Assembly: GCA_012512455.1 (NCBI GenBank)
Contig: JAAZEF010000074.1
Location: 1-36,297, forward strand
Reading direction: 5' to 3'
DNA from: Erysipelothrix sp.
GTDB taxonomy: Bacteria; Bacillota_I; Bacilli_A; Erysipelotrichales; Erysipelotrichaceae
DNA: 36,297 nucleotides
The notes below the pieces were generated by a model that saw only the letters and a program-made list of their open reading frames with translations, was not told where the DNA came from and ran no database searches. Positions 7,985 through 15,916 of this stretch are shown piece after piece (position 1 is the first letter of the stretch; each line of letters begins with the position of its first letter). The position numbers and the translations under genes were made by a program.

Positions 7985-9731
7985 AGTGGTTGTCACCTCC
8001 TTGACTCAACTGTTGAAGGTTATAAATTTGTCCATACCAACCATTGTGAGACAGTAATTGTTGGTGAACTCCTTGTTCTATAATTTCACCATGTTCTAAT
8101 ACTAAAATATGATGGGCATGTTTAAGAGCAGAGAAACGATGAGCAATAATAATGGTTGTTTTATCATCTCGTACATCACGTAAATTATGAAGAATAATTT
8201 CCTCTGTTTTCGCATCGACTGCCGAAAGAGCATCATCTAAAATAAGACATTCGGGATTTAATAAGATAGCCCGTGCCATCGCAATTCTTTGTTTCTGTCC
8301 ACCAGATAAAGAGACGCCACGTTCACCAATGATAGTCTCATACTGAAACTCAAAGCCCATAATATCTTCGTCCACATCCGCTATCTTGGCCGCTTGTCTC
8401 ACATCATTTAGACTGGCTGTAGGGTTACCAAAACGAATGTTATCCGCGATGGACATTGAAAATAAGAAAGGATCTTGGGGAACATATCCAAAGGCATCAC
8501 GATAATCATAAAGATTATAGTCTTGAGCAACTACCTCACCAAATTGTATTTGTCCTTGGTATTCATCGAATTCTCGTAACAATAATTTAATGATAGTCGA
8601 CTTTCCAGAACCGGTCTTGCCAACAATTCCTAAGGTTTGACCAGCACGTAATTGAAAATGAACATCCGTCAGATTATTACCTTCCTCTTGATTAGGATAG
8701 ACAAATGAGTCAATCTTAAAGTCAATATCACCAGAAGGGATTTGTTTTAGTGAATCATCTTGATTTTGAATATCAGCCTTTACAGAAAGTAAATCAGTGA
8801 TTCTTTCATAGGAGACTAATCCACGATTCATTGTATTATACATAAAACCAATTGCCATCATAGGCCAATTAAGTTGATAAATATAGTTAATAAAAGTTAC
8901 TAAATCTCCAGTAGACATTTCTTTATTAATAACGAAATAACTACCCGCGATGAGACTTAGAAAAATTGAAAGGGTACTTATCATAATAATGACAGGATCA
9001 AAAAGCGCATCATAGCGTGTGACTGCTAGATTCTTTTGATATACATCATCTGCTAAGTCCTTAAAACGATTTATTTCATTTTGTTCTTGACCAAAGGTTT
9101 TGGTTACCTTGATACCATTGATGTTTTCTAAGACGCGATTGTTCATATCTGAGAACGATTCTTGAGCGACATGAAATGTTTTATGAAGTTGTTTACTAAG
9201 TGCCTGAGAAGCAATGATTAGAAATGGCATAGGAATTATAGCAATTAGTGTTAATTTCCAATGGACTGTAAAGAACATCGCAAGTAAAACGGCTACGCCT
9301 GAGAAAACAGAGTCAAAAAGCTGTAAGATACCTCTACCTGCCACATTTTGAATTGCTTTTAGATCATTGGTCGCTAATGCCATTAGTTCACCTGATCTTC
9401 TTCTTTGATAGAAAGAGGAAGACATTCGAGTTAAATGTTTAAAGATGGTTTCTCTCATTTGATTCTCAAGACTAAAAGATGAACCAAAAATAAAGATACG
9501 CCACACATAACGAAGTCCATACATCATTAGCGCAATAAGTAAAAAGGTGCCAATTCCTAATGATAAAAGCTGAGGCGTCAATTGTTCTTGTGTCATCACA
9601 TCAATCATCCACCCTAAAATGCGAGGAGGGATGATACTTAAAATAGAGATTAATAAAAGGGCCATTAATCCTATAAAATATGATTTTCTTTCTTGTTTGA
9701 AAAACCACTGTAAATGCTTGAGAATACTCAT
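7977..9731 (-). CDS. Heterodimeric multidrug ABC exporter half, BmrC/YheI-like (degenerate-site subunit)
   Basis: A 584-residue half-transporter: six-helix ABC membrane domain, then an ATPase domain with Walker A GKTGSGKST near residue 370, intact signature LSGGQKQR, and Walker B CLILDDALSAVD. Asp replaces the catalytic Glu, as in BmrC and the corresponding halves of other heterodimeric exporters. Combined with the degenerate signature of its partner, this gives one inactive and one active ATP site. The ribosome-binding site is GAAGGTG before ATG 9731. It is the first gene of a two-gene operon with a near-consensus promoter. Confidence 0.9.
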   Translation of the reverse strand: MSILKHLQWFFKQERKSYFIGLMALLLISILSIIPPRILGWMIDVMTQEQLTPQLLSLGIGTFLLIALMMYGLRYVWRIFIFGSSFSLENQMRETIFKHLTRMSSSFYQRRRSGELMALATNDLKAIQNVAGRGILQLFDSVFSGVAVLLAMFFTVHWKLTLIAIIPMPFLIIASQALSKQLHKTFHVAQESFSDMNNRVLENINGIKVTKTFGQEQNEINRFKDLADDVYQKNLAVTRYDALFDPVIIMISTLSIFLSLIAGSYFVINKEMSTGDLVTFINYIYQLNWPMMAIGFMYNTMNRGLVSYERITDLLSVKADIQNQDDSLKQIPSGDIDFKIDSFVYPNQEEGNNLTDVHFQLRAGQTLGIVGKTGSGKSTIIKLLLREFDEYQGQIQFGEVVAQDYNLYDYRDAFGYVPQDPFLFSMSIADNIRFGNPTASLNDVRQAAKIADVDEDIMGFEFQYETIIGERGVSLSGGQKQRIAMARAILLNPECLILDDALSAVDAKTEEIILHNLRDVRDDKTTIIIAHRFSALKHAHHILVLEHGEIIEQGVHQQLLSHNGWYGQIYNLQQLSQGGDNHYE

Positions 9732-9755
9732 GTTTCTTTCACCTTCAATGCTCTA

Positions 9756-9784
9756 ATTATGTCTTATTCAATATATGGTGTCAA
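9756..9784 (-). promoter_or_regulatory. Promoter of the ABC exporter operon
   Basis: On the minus strand, TTGACA (revcomp of 9779-9784), a 17-bp spacer and CATAAT (revcomp of 9756-9761). It lies 25 nt upstream of the start codon. Confidence 0.75.
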
Positions 9785-9823
9785 TAAAAATTGATTTTAA
9801 AAGATTCTCTGCTTAATATGAAC

Positions 9824-9852
9824 TTACTTTTGATATCAACCCATGTTAAAAT
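9824..9852 (+). promoter_or_regulatory. Possible promoter of the DUF368 gene
   Basis: TTACTT, a 17-bp spacer and TAAAAT with an extended element (TGTTAAAAT). The -35 box is weak. It lies 26 nt before the start codon. Confidence 0.4.
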
Positions 9853-9878
9853 AAAGTCGACACAAGGGAGAATCGTCA

Positions 9879-10694
9879 ATGATTAATGTTCTAAAGGGAA
9901 TTATCACAGCCTTTGCCTTATTAGTACCTGGAGTCTCTGGTGGTACTATGATGATAGTACTGAATGTTTACGATCAAACTATTGCCGCAATGTCACAATT
10001 AATTAGCGGTAAACTCATTCATAAAAAGATGATGTTTCAATTGGCACTTGGTGGACTAATTGGCATTATTTTCTTTTCTTCAACAATTCAATACTTAATA
10101 ACTTCTTATCCAATGCCCATGTGCTATTTGTTTTTAGGATTAGTCTTAACAGGGATTGGTACCTTTATTTCTAAAATAAATTGGAAGCAGTTTAAGATTA
10201 GTTATCTTTTGTATTTTAGTGTAGGTCTTATTATTGCGGTATTGACTACTTTCTTTAATACAGACCAACTAATTAATGGTCATGTTTCAGGTATTCAATA
10301 TTTAGCGCTTGTGATAGTCTCAGGTGTTGTTATTGCGGTAGCACTTATCTTACCTGGTATTTCAACTTCATTTTTACTTTTATCCTTAGGAATGTATGAT
10401 GATACACTTCAAGCATTCTCAACTTTTGATCTAAGATATATCGTCCCTTTAATTATAGGCATTCTTTTAGGGTTATTATTAACAACTAAACTCTTAGAGT
10501 ATTTATTACAACATCATACAACTCCTACCTATCTAATGATTCTAGGATTTGTTTTAGGGTCAGTTGGAACTATTTTTCCAGGGGTTCCAGTTTCTACACA
10601 ATGGATAAGCTCATTGGTTATGTTTGGTCTTGGTGTGATATTAATGATATTCATTCAATGGTTAGTTGTGAAGTACCCTTCACAAAGTGACTAA
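9879..10694 (+). CDS. DUF368 membrane protein, PopT-like undecaprenyl-phosphate translocase
   Basis: A 271-residue membrane protein with about eight helices. Two related re-entrant-type motifs, VPGVSGGTM (residues 16-24) and LPGISTSFLLL (about 157-167), mark DUF368. Members of this family (PopT) were shown to recycle undecaprenyl phosphate across the membrane, alongside DedA-type UptA proteins, which supports wall synthesis. This agrees with the wall genes murB, murJ and the LCP protein in the window. The start ATG follows GGGAG. The gene has its own promoter and is divergent from the ABC exporter. The family is certain; the transport role is taken from characterised homologues. Confidence 0.88.
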   Translation: MINVLKGIITAFALLVPGVSGGTMMIVLNVYDQTIAAMSQLISGKLIHKKMMFQLALGGLIGIIFFSSTIQYLITSYPMPMCYLFLGLVLTGIGTFISKINWKQFKISYLLYFSVGLIIAVLTTFFNTDQLINGHVSGIQYLALVIVSGVVIAVALILPGISTSFLLLSLGMYDDTLQAFSTFDLRYIVPLIIGILLGLLLTTKLLEYLLQHHTTPTYLMILGFVLGSVGTIFPGVPVSTQWISSLVMFGLGVILMIFIQWLVVKYPSQSD

Positions 10695-10706
10695 AAATGA
10701 TATAAT
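10679..10706 (+). promoter_or_regulatory. Promoter of the yebC2-type gene
   Basis: TTCACA, a 16-bp spacer and a perfect TATAAT, overlapping the end of the DUF368 gene and 28 nt upstream of the yebC start. Confidence 0.7.
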
Positions 10707-10734
10707 ACTTTGTGCAAAAGAAAGGATTAGATGT

Positions 10735-11406
10735 ATGGGAAGACATTTTGAAGTAAGACAAGCGTCCATGCAGAAGACGGCAGCTGCGAAATCAAAAATT
10801 TACTCTCGATATGGAAAAGAACTATATTTAGTAGCTAAAGCAGGGATACCAGATCCTGAAATGAATCCAGCTTTAAAAAGAAAAATAGCTGAAGCCAAAT
10901 CAAATCAAGTACCTGCCCACGTCATTGATAATGCGATTAAAAAGGCAATAGGGGGTACAGGAGAAGATTATAAAGAAGCTCGCTATGAAGGGTTTGGACC
11001 AGCAGACTCAACCTTAATAATTGACTGTTTAACAGATAATGCCAATCGTACGATTGCGGACATAAGAGCAGCCTTTAATAAAGCGCATGCTAAGTTAGCC
11101 AGCAGTGGTGCGGTATTATTTATGTATGATCAATTAGGTATCTTTGTATTTCAATTTGACAACGGAGACATATTGTTAGAGAAGATGATGGAAAAAGATG
11201 TTGATGTCATCGATATCGAAAAAGATGGAGAGTACATTGAATTAAGTGTAGATCCAAACCATTTCCACAATGCTCGTGAAGTCCTAGATGAACTCTTAGG
11301 TGAAGAAATAGAATACCTAATGAATGAAGTACGCTGGGTACCACAAACAGAAAGCACTCTAAATGAAGAAGATAAAGCAACCTTTGAAAAACTATTAAGT
11401 CTTTAA
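10735..11406 (+). CDS. YebC/PmpR/TACO1-family protein (YebC2/YeeI type), C-terminally truncated by an in-frame TAA
   Basis: A 223-residue protein starting MGRHFEVRQASMQKTAAAKS, with AKSNQVPAHVIDNAIKKA and YEGFGPADSTLIIDCLTDN typical of the YebC/TACO1 family, YeeI branch. Family members bind the ribosome and relieve stalling at prolines; older annotations call them transcription regulators. ATG 10735 follows AAAGGATT; the longer frame from 10687 lies over the promoter. The protein ends ...EKLLSL, but the same frame continues after the TAA with EEVDDVQQVYHNVLLENDSY, the usual family ending, to a second TAA at 11467-11469. Reading TTA instead of TAA at 11404 would restore 244 residues. This is a nonsense mutation, read-through or sequence error. 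Confidence 0.88.
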   Translation: MGRHFEVRQASMQKTAAAKSKIYSRYGKELYLVAKAGIPDPEMNPALKRKIAEAKSNQVPAHVIDNAIKKAIGGTGEDYKEARYEGFGPADSTLIIDCLTDNANRTIADIRAAFNKAHAKLASSGAVLFMYDQLGIFVFQFDNGDILLEKMMEKDVDVIDIEKDGEYIELSVDPNHFHNAREVLDELLGEEIEYLMNEVRWVPQTESTLNEEDKATFEKLLSL

Positions 11407-11469
11407 GAAGAAGTAGACGATGTCCAACAGGTCTATCATAATGTATTATTAGAAAATGACTCATATTAA
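11404..11469 (+). pseudogene. In-frame C-terminal remnant of the yebC2-type gene after a premature TAA
   Basis: Directly after the TAA at 11404-11406, in the same frame, 20 codons read EEVDDVQQVYHNVLLENDSY and then TAA. The VDDVQxVYHN motif is the conserved C-terminus of YebC proteins. The terminator begins at the last codons of this remnant, so the original gene end was here. No start codon or ribosome-binding site serves this piece separately. Confidence 0.8.
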
Positions 11470-11485
11470 ATATGGGTCTTTTTTT
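11458..11485 (+). terminator. Intrinsic terminator after the yebC2-type gene
   Basis: GACTCATAT / ATATGGGTC stem (one G-U pair) with loop TAA, followed by eight T. It overlaps the second TAA (11467-11469). The remaining 11486-11619 stretch is A/T-rich and holds no gene that I can support. Confidence 0.85.
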
Positions 11486-11570
11486 ATATCGTCTTGTAAT
11501 TAATGAATTAGTATGAATTGTTTTATTCACATGTTTATTTTTATTATCAAATCAAATTATCGTTTTTATT

Positions 11571-11582
11571 ACAAACAACAAA
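11571..11582 (+). promoter_or_regulatory. ACAAACAACAAA motif, candidate DeoR-family operator
   Basis: This 12-mer matches ACAAACGACAAA at 17101-17112, inside the promoter of the DeoR-family gene, at 11 of 12 bases. DeoR-family repressors often bind A/C-rich direct repeats. Binding is inferred. Confidence 0.3.
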
Positions 11583-11619
11583 AATAAATAATAAATGATA
11601 AAAATGAACAATAATTGTC

Positions 11620-11648
11620 TTGTCAATCAAAATGATTTTTGATACGAT
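11620..11648 (+). promoter_or_regulatory. Promoter of the glpK-like operon
   Basis: TTGTCA, a 17-bp spacer and TACGAT with extended TGA in front. The spacer contains the inverted repeat ATCAAAA-TGAT-TTTTGAT (11626-11643), a possible operator because a similar ATCAA/TTGAT palindrome overlaps the tpi-operon promoter. Confidence 0.6.
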
Positions 11649-11654
11649 TGAAAC

Positions 11655-11668
11655 AGAAAACGCTTACA
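11655..11668 (+). promoter_or_regulatory. Candidate cre site (CcpA operator)
   Basis: AGAAAACGCTTACA matches the cre-type sequence TGAAAGCGCTTACA at 12 of 14 positions, with the central CG kept. It falls at the expected transcription start of the glpK-like operon, where CcpA binding would repress during growth on preferred sugars. Confidence 0.5.
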
Positions 11669-11686
11669 GCGAAGAAAGGAAAAAAT

Positions 11687-13192
11687 ATGGCTTATATTTT
11701 AGTATTAGACCAAGGAACCACAAGTTCAAGAGCAACAGTTTACAATGAAAAAGGTGAAAAAATTGCTTTAGAACAACAAGAATTTGAACAGTATTATCCA
11801 AAACCAGGATGGTGGGAACAAGATCCAATGGATATTGTTAACACAGTTATCACTACTTCCAAAACCGCATTAAAAAAAGCAGGTGTTAAAGCTGAGGATG
11901 TTGACGCGGTAGGAATTACCAATCAACGAGAAACAACAGTAATTTGGGATAAGGAAACAGGTGTTCCTGTCCACAATGCGATTGTTTGGGGATGCCGTAG
12001 AACAGCGGATATTTGTAAAGATTTAATTGCTGATACACGCTCACCTATGGTTAATGAAAAAACGGGCTTAGTTATCGATGCTACTTATTCAGCTTCCAAG
12101 ATTCGTTGGTTGTTTGAAAATGTTGAAGGGCTTAAAGAAAGAGCAGATAAGGGCGAATTACTCTTTGGAACCATCGATACATGGTTAATTTACAACTTGA
12201 CGAACAAAAAAGTACATGCGACAGACTACTCAAATGCCTCAAGAACAATGTTATTCAATGTTAAAAAAGGTGAATGGGACAAAGACTTATTAGAATATGT
12301 TGGAGTACCAGAAGGCATTTTGCCAGTAGTTAAACCTTCAGTCGGATATTTTGGTGACACAGATGCTTCTATCTATGGTGCACCTATTAAGATTACAGGA
12401 GTCGCAGGTGACCAACACGCTGCTCTCTTTGGACAAGCTTGCTTTGATGATGGGGATGCAAAAAATACTTATGGAACATCCAACGTTCCTATGATGTACA
12501 TTGGTAACAATCCAATTCAATCAGATAAAGGTCTATTATCTCTTGCATGGGAAATGGACGATGAAATTTCTTACTGTATGGGTGCTTCAATCCTAACAAC
12601 AGGATCTGCAGTCCAATGGTTAAGAGACAAAGTTCACATTATTAATAATGCGGCAGAATCAGAAGAAATGGCTAAGTCAGTAGAAGATACCATGGGAGTT
12701 TATTTTGTTCCAGCATTTAGTGGTCTTGCGGCACCACATTGGGATATGGATGCTCGAGGCATGATTATTGGTTTAACTGCCGGTGTCACAGATGCTCATA
12801 TCGCAAGAGCTACCTTGGAATCTATCGCTTATCAAACACGTGATTTAATTGATGAAATTGAAAAAGAATCTGGCGTTAAACTTAAAGTTCTTAAGGTTGA
12901 TGGTGGAGCGACTGTAAACAATTATTTACTTCAATTCCAAGCAGATATACTTAACTGTGTAGTTGAAAGACCTACAGATATTGAAACCACGTCATTAGGT
13001 GCAGCCTATATGGCAGGACTTGGTGTTGGTGTTTGGAAGAGTACAGATGAACTCAAAGCTATTTGGAAATGTGACAAACGTTTCACACCACAAATGGATG
13101 AAGAAACAAGAGAAGAACTCTATGCTGGATGGAAACGCGCCGTTGCCTTCAGTAGAGGTTGGTTAGATCCAAATAAAAAACTAGATTATTAA
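11687..13192 (+). CDS. glpK: GlpK-like polyol kinase (glycerol kinase family, altered substrate pocket)
   Basis: A 501-residue FGGY kinase with DQGTTSSRA at the N-terminus, NQRETT, GVAGDQHAALFGQ and a C-terminal DGGATVNNYLLQFQ. It should phosphorylate glycerol or a related polyol with ATP. Aligned from memory to E. coli GlpK, Arg83, Glu84, Trp103 and Asp245 are kept (R81, E82, W101, D242). Tyr135 is Thr133 and Phe270 is Val267, which would enlarge the pocket. The His-containing loop that HPr phosphorylates in Gram-positive GlpK is not visible (GDTDASIYG there). ATG 11687 follows AAAGGA; an upstream TTG frame covers the cre site. First gene of a four-gene operon. Glycerol kinase is the default call. 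Confidence 0.85.
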   Translation: MAYILVLDQGTTSSRATVYNEKGEKIALEQQEFEQYYPKPGWWEQDPMDIVNTVITTSKTALKKAGVKAEDVDAVGITNQRETTVIWDKETGVPVHNAIVWGCRRTADICKDLIADTRSPMVNEKTGLVIDATYSASKIRWLFENVEGLKERADKGELLFGTIDTWLIYNLTNKKVHATDYSNASRTMLFNVKKGEWDKDLLEYVGVPEGILPVVKPSVGYFGDTDASIYGAPIKITGVAGDQHAALFGQACFDDGDAKNTYGTSNVPMMYIGNNPIQSDKGLLSLAWEMDDEISYCMGASILTTGSAVQWLRDKVHIINNAAESEEMAKSVEDTMGVYFVPAFSGLAAPHWDMDARGMIIGLTAGVTDAHIARATLESIAYQTRDLIDEIEKESGVKLKVLKVDGGATVNNYLLQFQADILNCVVERPTDIETTSLGAAYMAGLGVGVWKSTDELKAIWKCDKRFTPQMDEETREELYAGWKRAVAFSRGWLDPNKKLDY

Positions 13193-13215
13193 AGAGTAAA
13201 GAAAAGGAGTACATG

Positions 13216-14664
13216 ATGAATCAATTTGATGTAATAGTTATCGGTGGCGGTATCGTAGGAACTAACGTGTTACGTGTTCTTTCACAATACCAATTGAAGT
13301 CACTGTTGTTAGAAAAAAACCGAGATATTGGATCTGGTGTAACCAAAGGAAATGGTGGGGTGGTACACTCAGGATACGATGCAAGCCATGGCACATTAAA
13401 GGCTAAACTCAACCCAATTGGTGCAGCTATGTACTCCCAACTTGCTAAAGATTTGGATTTTCCATATGAAAATAAAGGTACTTTAACGGTCGGTTTCAAT
13501 GATGAAGAAGCCAAAACCTTAGAGAAACTATTAGCCAACGGGCAAGCTAACAATGTCCCTGGATTAAGACTTGTCTGTCAACAAGAATTAAGAGAAATTG
13601 AACCCAACGTTAATCCAGAAGCGACGATTGCACTCTATGCACCCTCAGCAGGAATCACAGATCCTTATGAAGTGGCCTATGCGTGTGCTGAAAATGCGAT
13701 TGCTAATGGAGCACAAGTGAAAGTCAATACACCAGTGGTCGATATTATTAAGAAAAATGATATCTACCAAGTCGTAACTAAAGATGAGATTTATGAAGCA
13801 CGATTTGTAATAAACTGTGCAGGTGTTTATGGTGACCATGTTGCTAAAATGGCAGGAAGTCATGACTATGAAATTATTGAACGTCATGGTACTTTGGCTA
13901 TTATTGAAAAAGCTGTTGGTTTTGAGCTTAATGCGACATTGTTTCCAGTCCCTGGTCAAGCAACTAAAGGGATGGCGGCCATACCAGCTTGTGCAGGTAA
14001 TATTATCTTAGGTTCAACAGCAACAGTCATGCAAGATAAAGAGGCGACAAGATTTACTAAAGATGAAGCAACAGAATTATTTGAATCTGCTTCACGTTTA
14101 GTTCCAGGATTAAAAAGAGAAAACATCATTCGTATCTTTACGGGATTACGTCCAGTAGAAGTTCATTCGAATAACGATTTTGTGATCGAAGAAGATAAAA
14201 ATCATGAAGGTTTATATCATGCGATTGGTATTCAATCACCAGGTATTGCGGCAGCACCAGCGATTGCTGAATATGTCGTTGAATTAATCAAAGAAAAGCA
14301 TTCCTTAGTGAAAAAAGAAGACTATAATCCAAAACGAAAAGGCATTGTCGATTTTTCTGAACTATCTGTTGAAGATAAACAAAAGTTAGTCAAAGAAAAT
14401 CCAGCCTATGGTAATGTAATTTGCCGCTGTGAAATTGTCACAGAAGGCGAAATTGTAGATGCCATCCATCGACCTATCGGTGCGACCACAATTGATGGGA
14501 TTAAGCGTCGTACACGTGCAGGTATGGGAAGATGTCAAGGAGGCTTTTGTCAACCAAAAATCATGGAGATACTACATCGTGAATTAGGTGTAGATTATCA
14601 AGAGATTCTGTTGGAAGAAACAGGAAGTAATGTATTGTGGGAGGATAAAAAAGATGTTAGATAG
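13216..14664 (+). CDS. GlpA/LhgO-like FAD-dependent dehydrogenase with C-terminal BFD-type iron-sulfur domain
   Basis: A 482-residue protein: FAD-binding Rossmann motif GGGIVG near the N-terminus, DAO-family motifs (KGNGGVVHSGYDA, GLRPVEVHS, AIGIQSPGIAAAPAIAEYV), then a C-terminal [2Fe-2S] domain with four cysteines, CRC and, about 32 residues later, CQGGFC. This is the layout of anaerobic glycerol-3-phosphate dehydrogenase GlpA-like subunits. It probably oxidises the phosphopolyol made by the upstream kinase and passes electrons to the next two subunits. ATG 13216 has better spacing from AAAGGAG (6 nt) than ATG 13213. It overlaps the next gene by 11 nt. Confidence 0.87.
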   Translation: MNQFDVIVIGGGIVGTNVLRVLSQYQLKSLLLEKNRDIGSGVTKGNGGVVHSGYDASHGTLKAKLNPIGAAMYSQLAKDLDFPYENKGTLTVGFNDEEAKTLEKLLANGQANNVPGLRLVCQQELREIEPNVNPEATIALYAPSAGITDPYEVAYACAENAIANGAQVKVNTPVVDIIKKNDIYQVVTKDEIYEARFVINCAGVYGDHVAKMAGSHDYEIIERHGTLAIIEKAVGFELNATLFPVPGQATKGMAAIPACAGNIILGSTATVMQDKEATRFTKDEATELFESASRLVPGLKRENIIRIFTGLRPVEVHSNNDFVIEEDKNHEGLYHAIGIQSPGIAAAPAIAEYVVELIKEKHSLVKKEDYNPKRKGIVDFSELSVEDKQKLVKENPAYGNVICRCEIVTEGEIVDAIHRPIGATTIDGIKRRTRAGMGRCQGGFCQPKIMEILHRELGVDYQEILLEETGSNVLWEDKKDVR

Positions 14665-15916
14665 TTTAATCATAGGTGGAGGACCAGCAGGACTTGCGGC
14701 AGCACAAGAAATGCTAGAACAAGGACTTACTAATATCTTAGTCGTCGAAAGAGATATGGAATTGGGAGGAATCTTAAATCAATGTATTCATAATGGTTTT
14801 GGACTACATACCTTTAGAGAGGAATTAACTGGTCCTGAATATGCTCAACGTTACATTGACAAGATAAATGAATTAAAAGTTCCATATCAACTCAATTCAA
14901 TGGTTCTTGAAATTGAAGCAGAAGGACCAATTAAGAAAGTCCATGTTGTTTCCAAAGAATACGGCTATCAGATTCTAGAAACTAAAACAGTAGTTTTAGC
15001 GATGGGATCACGTGAAAGAACACGCTTTATGATTCAAATACCAGGAACACGTCCTGCAGGAATTTATATGGCAGGAACTGCTCAACGTTTAGTGAACATT
15101 GAAGGTCATCCTGTCGGTAAAGAAGTTGTGATCTTAGGTTCAGGCGATATTGGTTTAATTATGGCCCGTCGTATGACTCTAGATGGTGCAAATGTAAAGA
15201 TGGTTTTAGAACTTGAGCCACATTCTAATGGACTTAATCGTAATATTGTTCAATGTTTAGATGACTATGATATCCCTCTTAAGCTATCTCATACCGTAGT
15301 AAATATTCATGGTAAAGATCGCTTAGAAGGAGTCAGTATTGCTCAGGTTGATAAGAACAGACGACCTATTGAGGGCACTATTGAATATGTACCTTGTGAC
15401 ACCTTATTACTATCTGTTGGATTGATTCCTGAGAATGAATTAAGTACCACCGCAAATGTGAAACTAGACAGAAAAACACGTGGACCACTTGTCAATGATA
15501 TGATGGAAACCAATGTGGAAGGTGTTTTCGCAGCAGGTAATGTTGTCCATATTCATGATTTAGTTGATAATGTGTCATCAGAAGCGGTCAAAGCCGCAAC
15601 TAATGTTGTGAAGTACTTAAATCAAAGCAAACAAGAATATAAAGAAATACCAATTGTGGCAGGAGACTTTGTGTCATATACTGTTCCTCAAACGTATTAT
15701 GTTAATCCAGATAACACTGAAAACTTAGAAATTATGTTTAGAGTCACCAAGATGGACAAGAACGTTAAAATTATTGTCAAAGATGAAAAAGACCAAGTTC
15801 TACGTGAACTCAGAAGAGCTGTAATTGCGCCAGGTGAAATGGAAAAAATAAAACTAACTCGTAAGTTAGTCAATGATGTTCAAGGCCAATTATCCATCAG
15901 TATAGGAGAGATATAA
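14654..15916 (+). CDS. FAD/NAD(P)-dependent oxidoreductase, GlpABC-like module second subunit
   Basis: A 420-residue pyridine-nucleotide-disulfide-type flavoprotein lacking the redox CxxxxC pair. It has an FAD motif GGGPAGLAAA at residues 8-17, NAD-binding GSGDIGLIMARRM mid-protein, and the FAD-ribityl motif GVFAAGNVVHIHDLVDNVSS. About 95 extra C-terminal residues form an additional beta-rich domain. It is always found next to GlpA-like and DUF1667 proteins in Bacillota glycerol operons and probably transfers electrons from the dehydrogenase to NAD+ or another carrier. ATG 14654 follows GGGAGG. The stop and the next start share a base (TAATG). Confidence 0.87.
   Translation: MLDSLIIGGGPAGLAAAQEMLEQGLTNILVVERDMELGGILNQCIHNGFGLHTFREELTGPEYAQRYIDKINELKVPYQLNSMVLEIEAEGPIKKVHVVSKEYGYQILETKTVVLAMGSRERTRFMIQIPGTRPAGIYMAGTAQRLVNIEGHPVGKEVVILGSGDIGLIMARRMTLDGANVKMVLELEPHSNGLNRNIVQCLDDYDIPLKLSHTVVNIHGKDRLEGVSIAQVDKNRRPIEGTIEYVPCDTLLLSVGLIPENELSTTANVKLDRKTRGPLVNDMMETNVEGVFAAGNVVHIHDLVDNVSSEAVKAATNVVKYLNQSKQEYKEIPIVAGDFVSYTVPQTYYVNPDNTENLEIMFRVTKMDKNVKIIVKDEKDQVLRELRRAVIAPGEMEKIKLTRKLVNDVQGQLSISIGEI

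Noticed and set aside
11207-11530. 107-codon minus-strand ORF over the end of the yebC2-type gene
   Set aside because: It runs through the terminator and antisense to conserved codons; the encoded sequence is low-complexity Leu/His and matches nothing I know.
11486-11619. A/T-rich stretch upstream of the glpK-like promoter as a phage or plasmid attachment site
   Set aside because: No inverted terminal repeats, integrase or tRNA gene nearby; ordinary promoter-upstream sequence with possible operator motifs.
13221-13959. Long minus-strand ORFs opposite the FAD-dependent dehydrogenase gene (13221-13553 and 13645-13959)
   Set aside because: They lie wholly within a clearly coding gene, have no recognisable motifs and no ribosome-binding sites.
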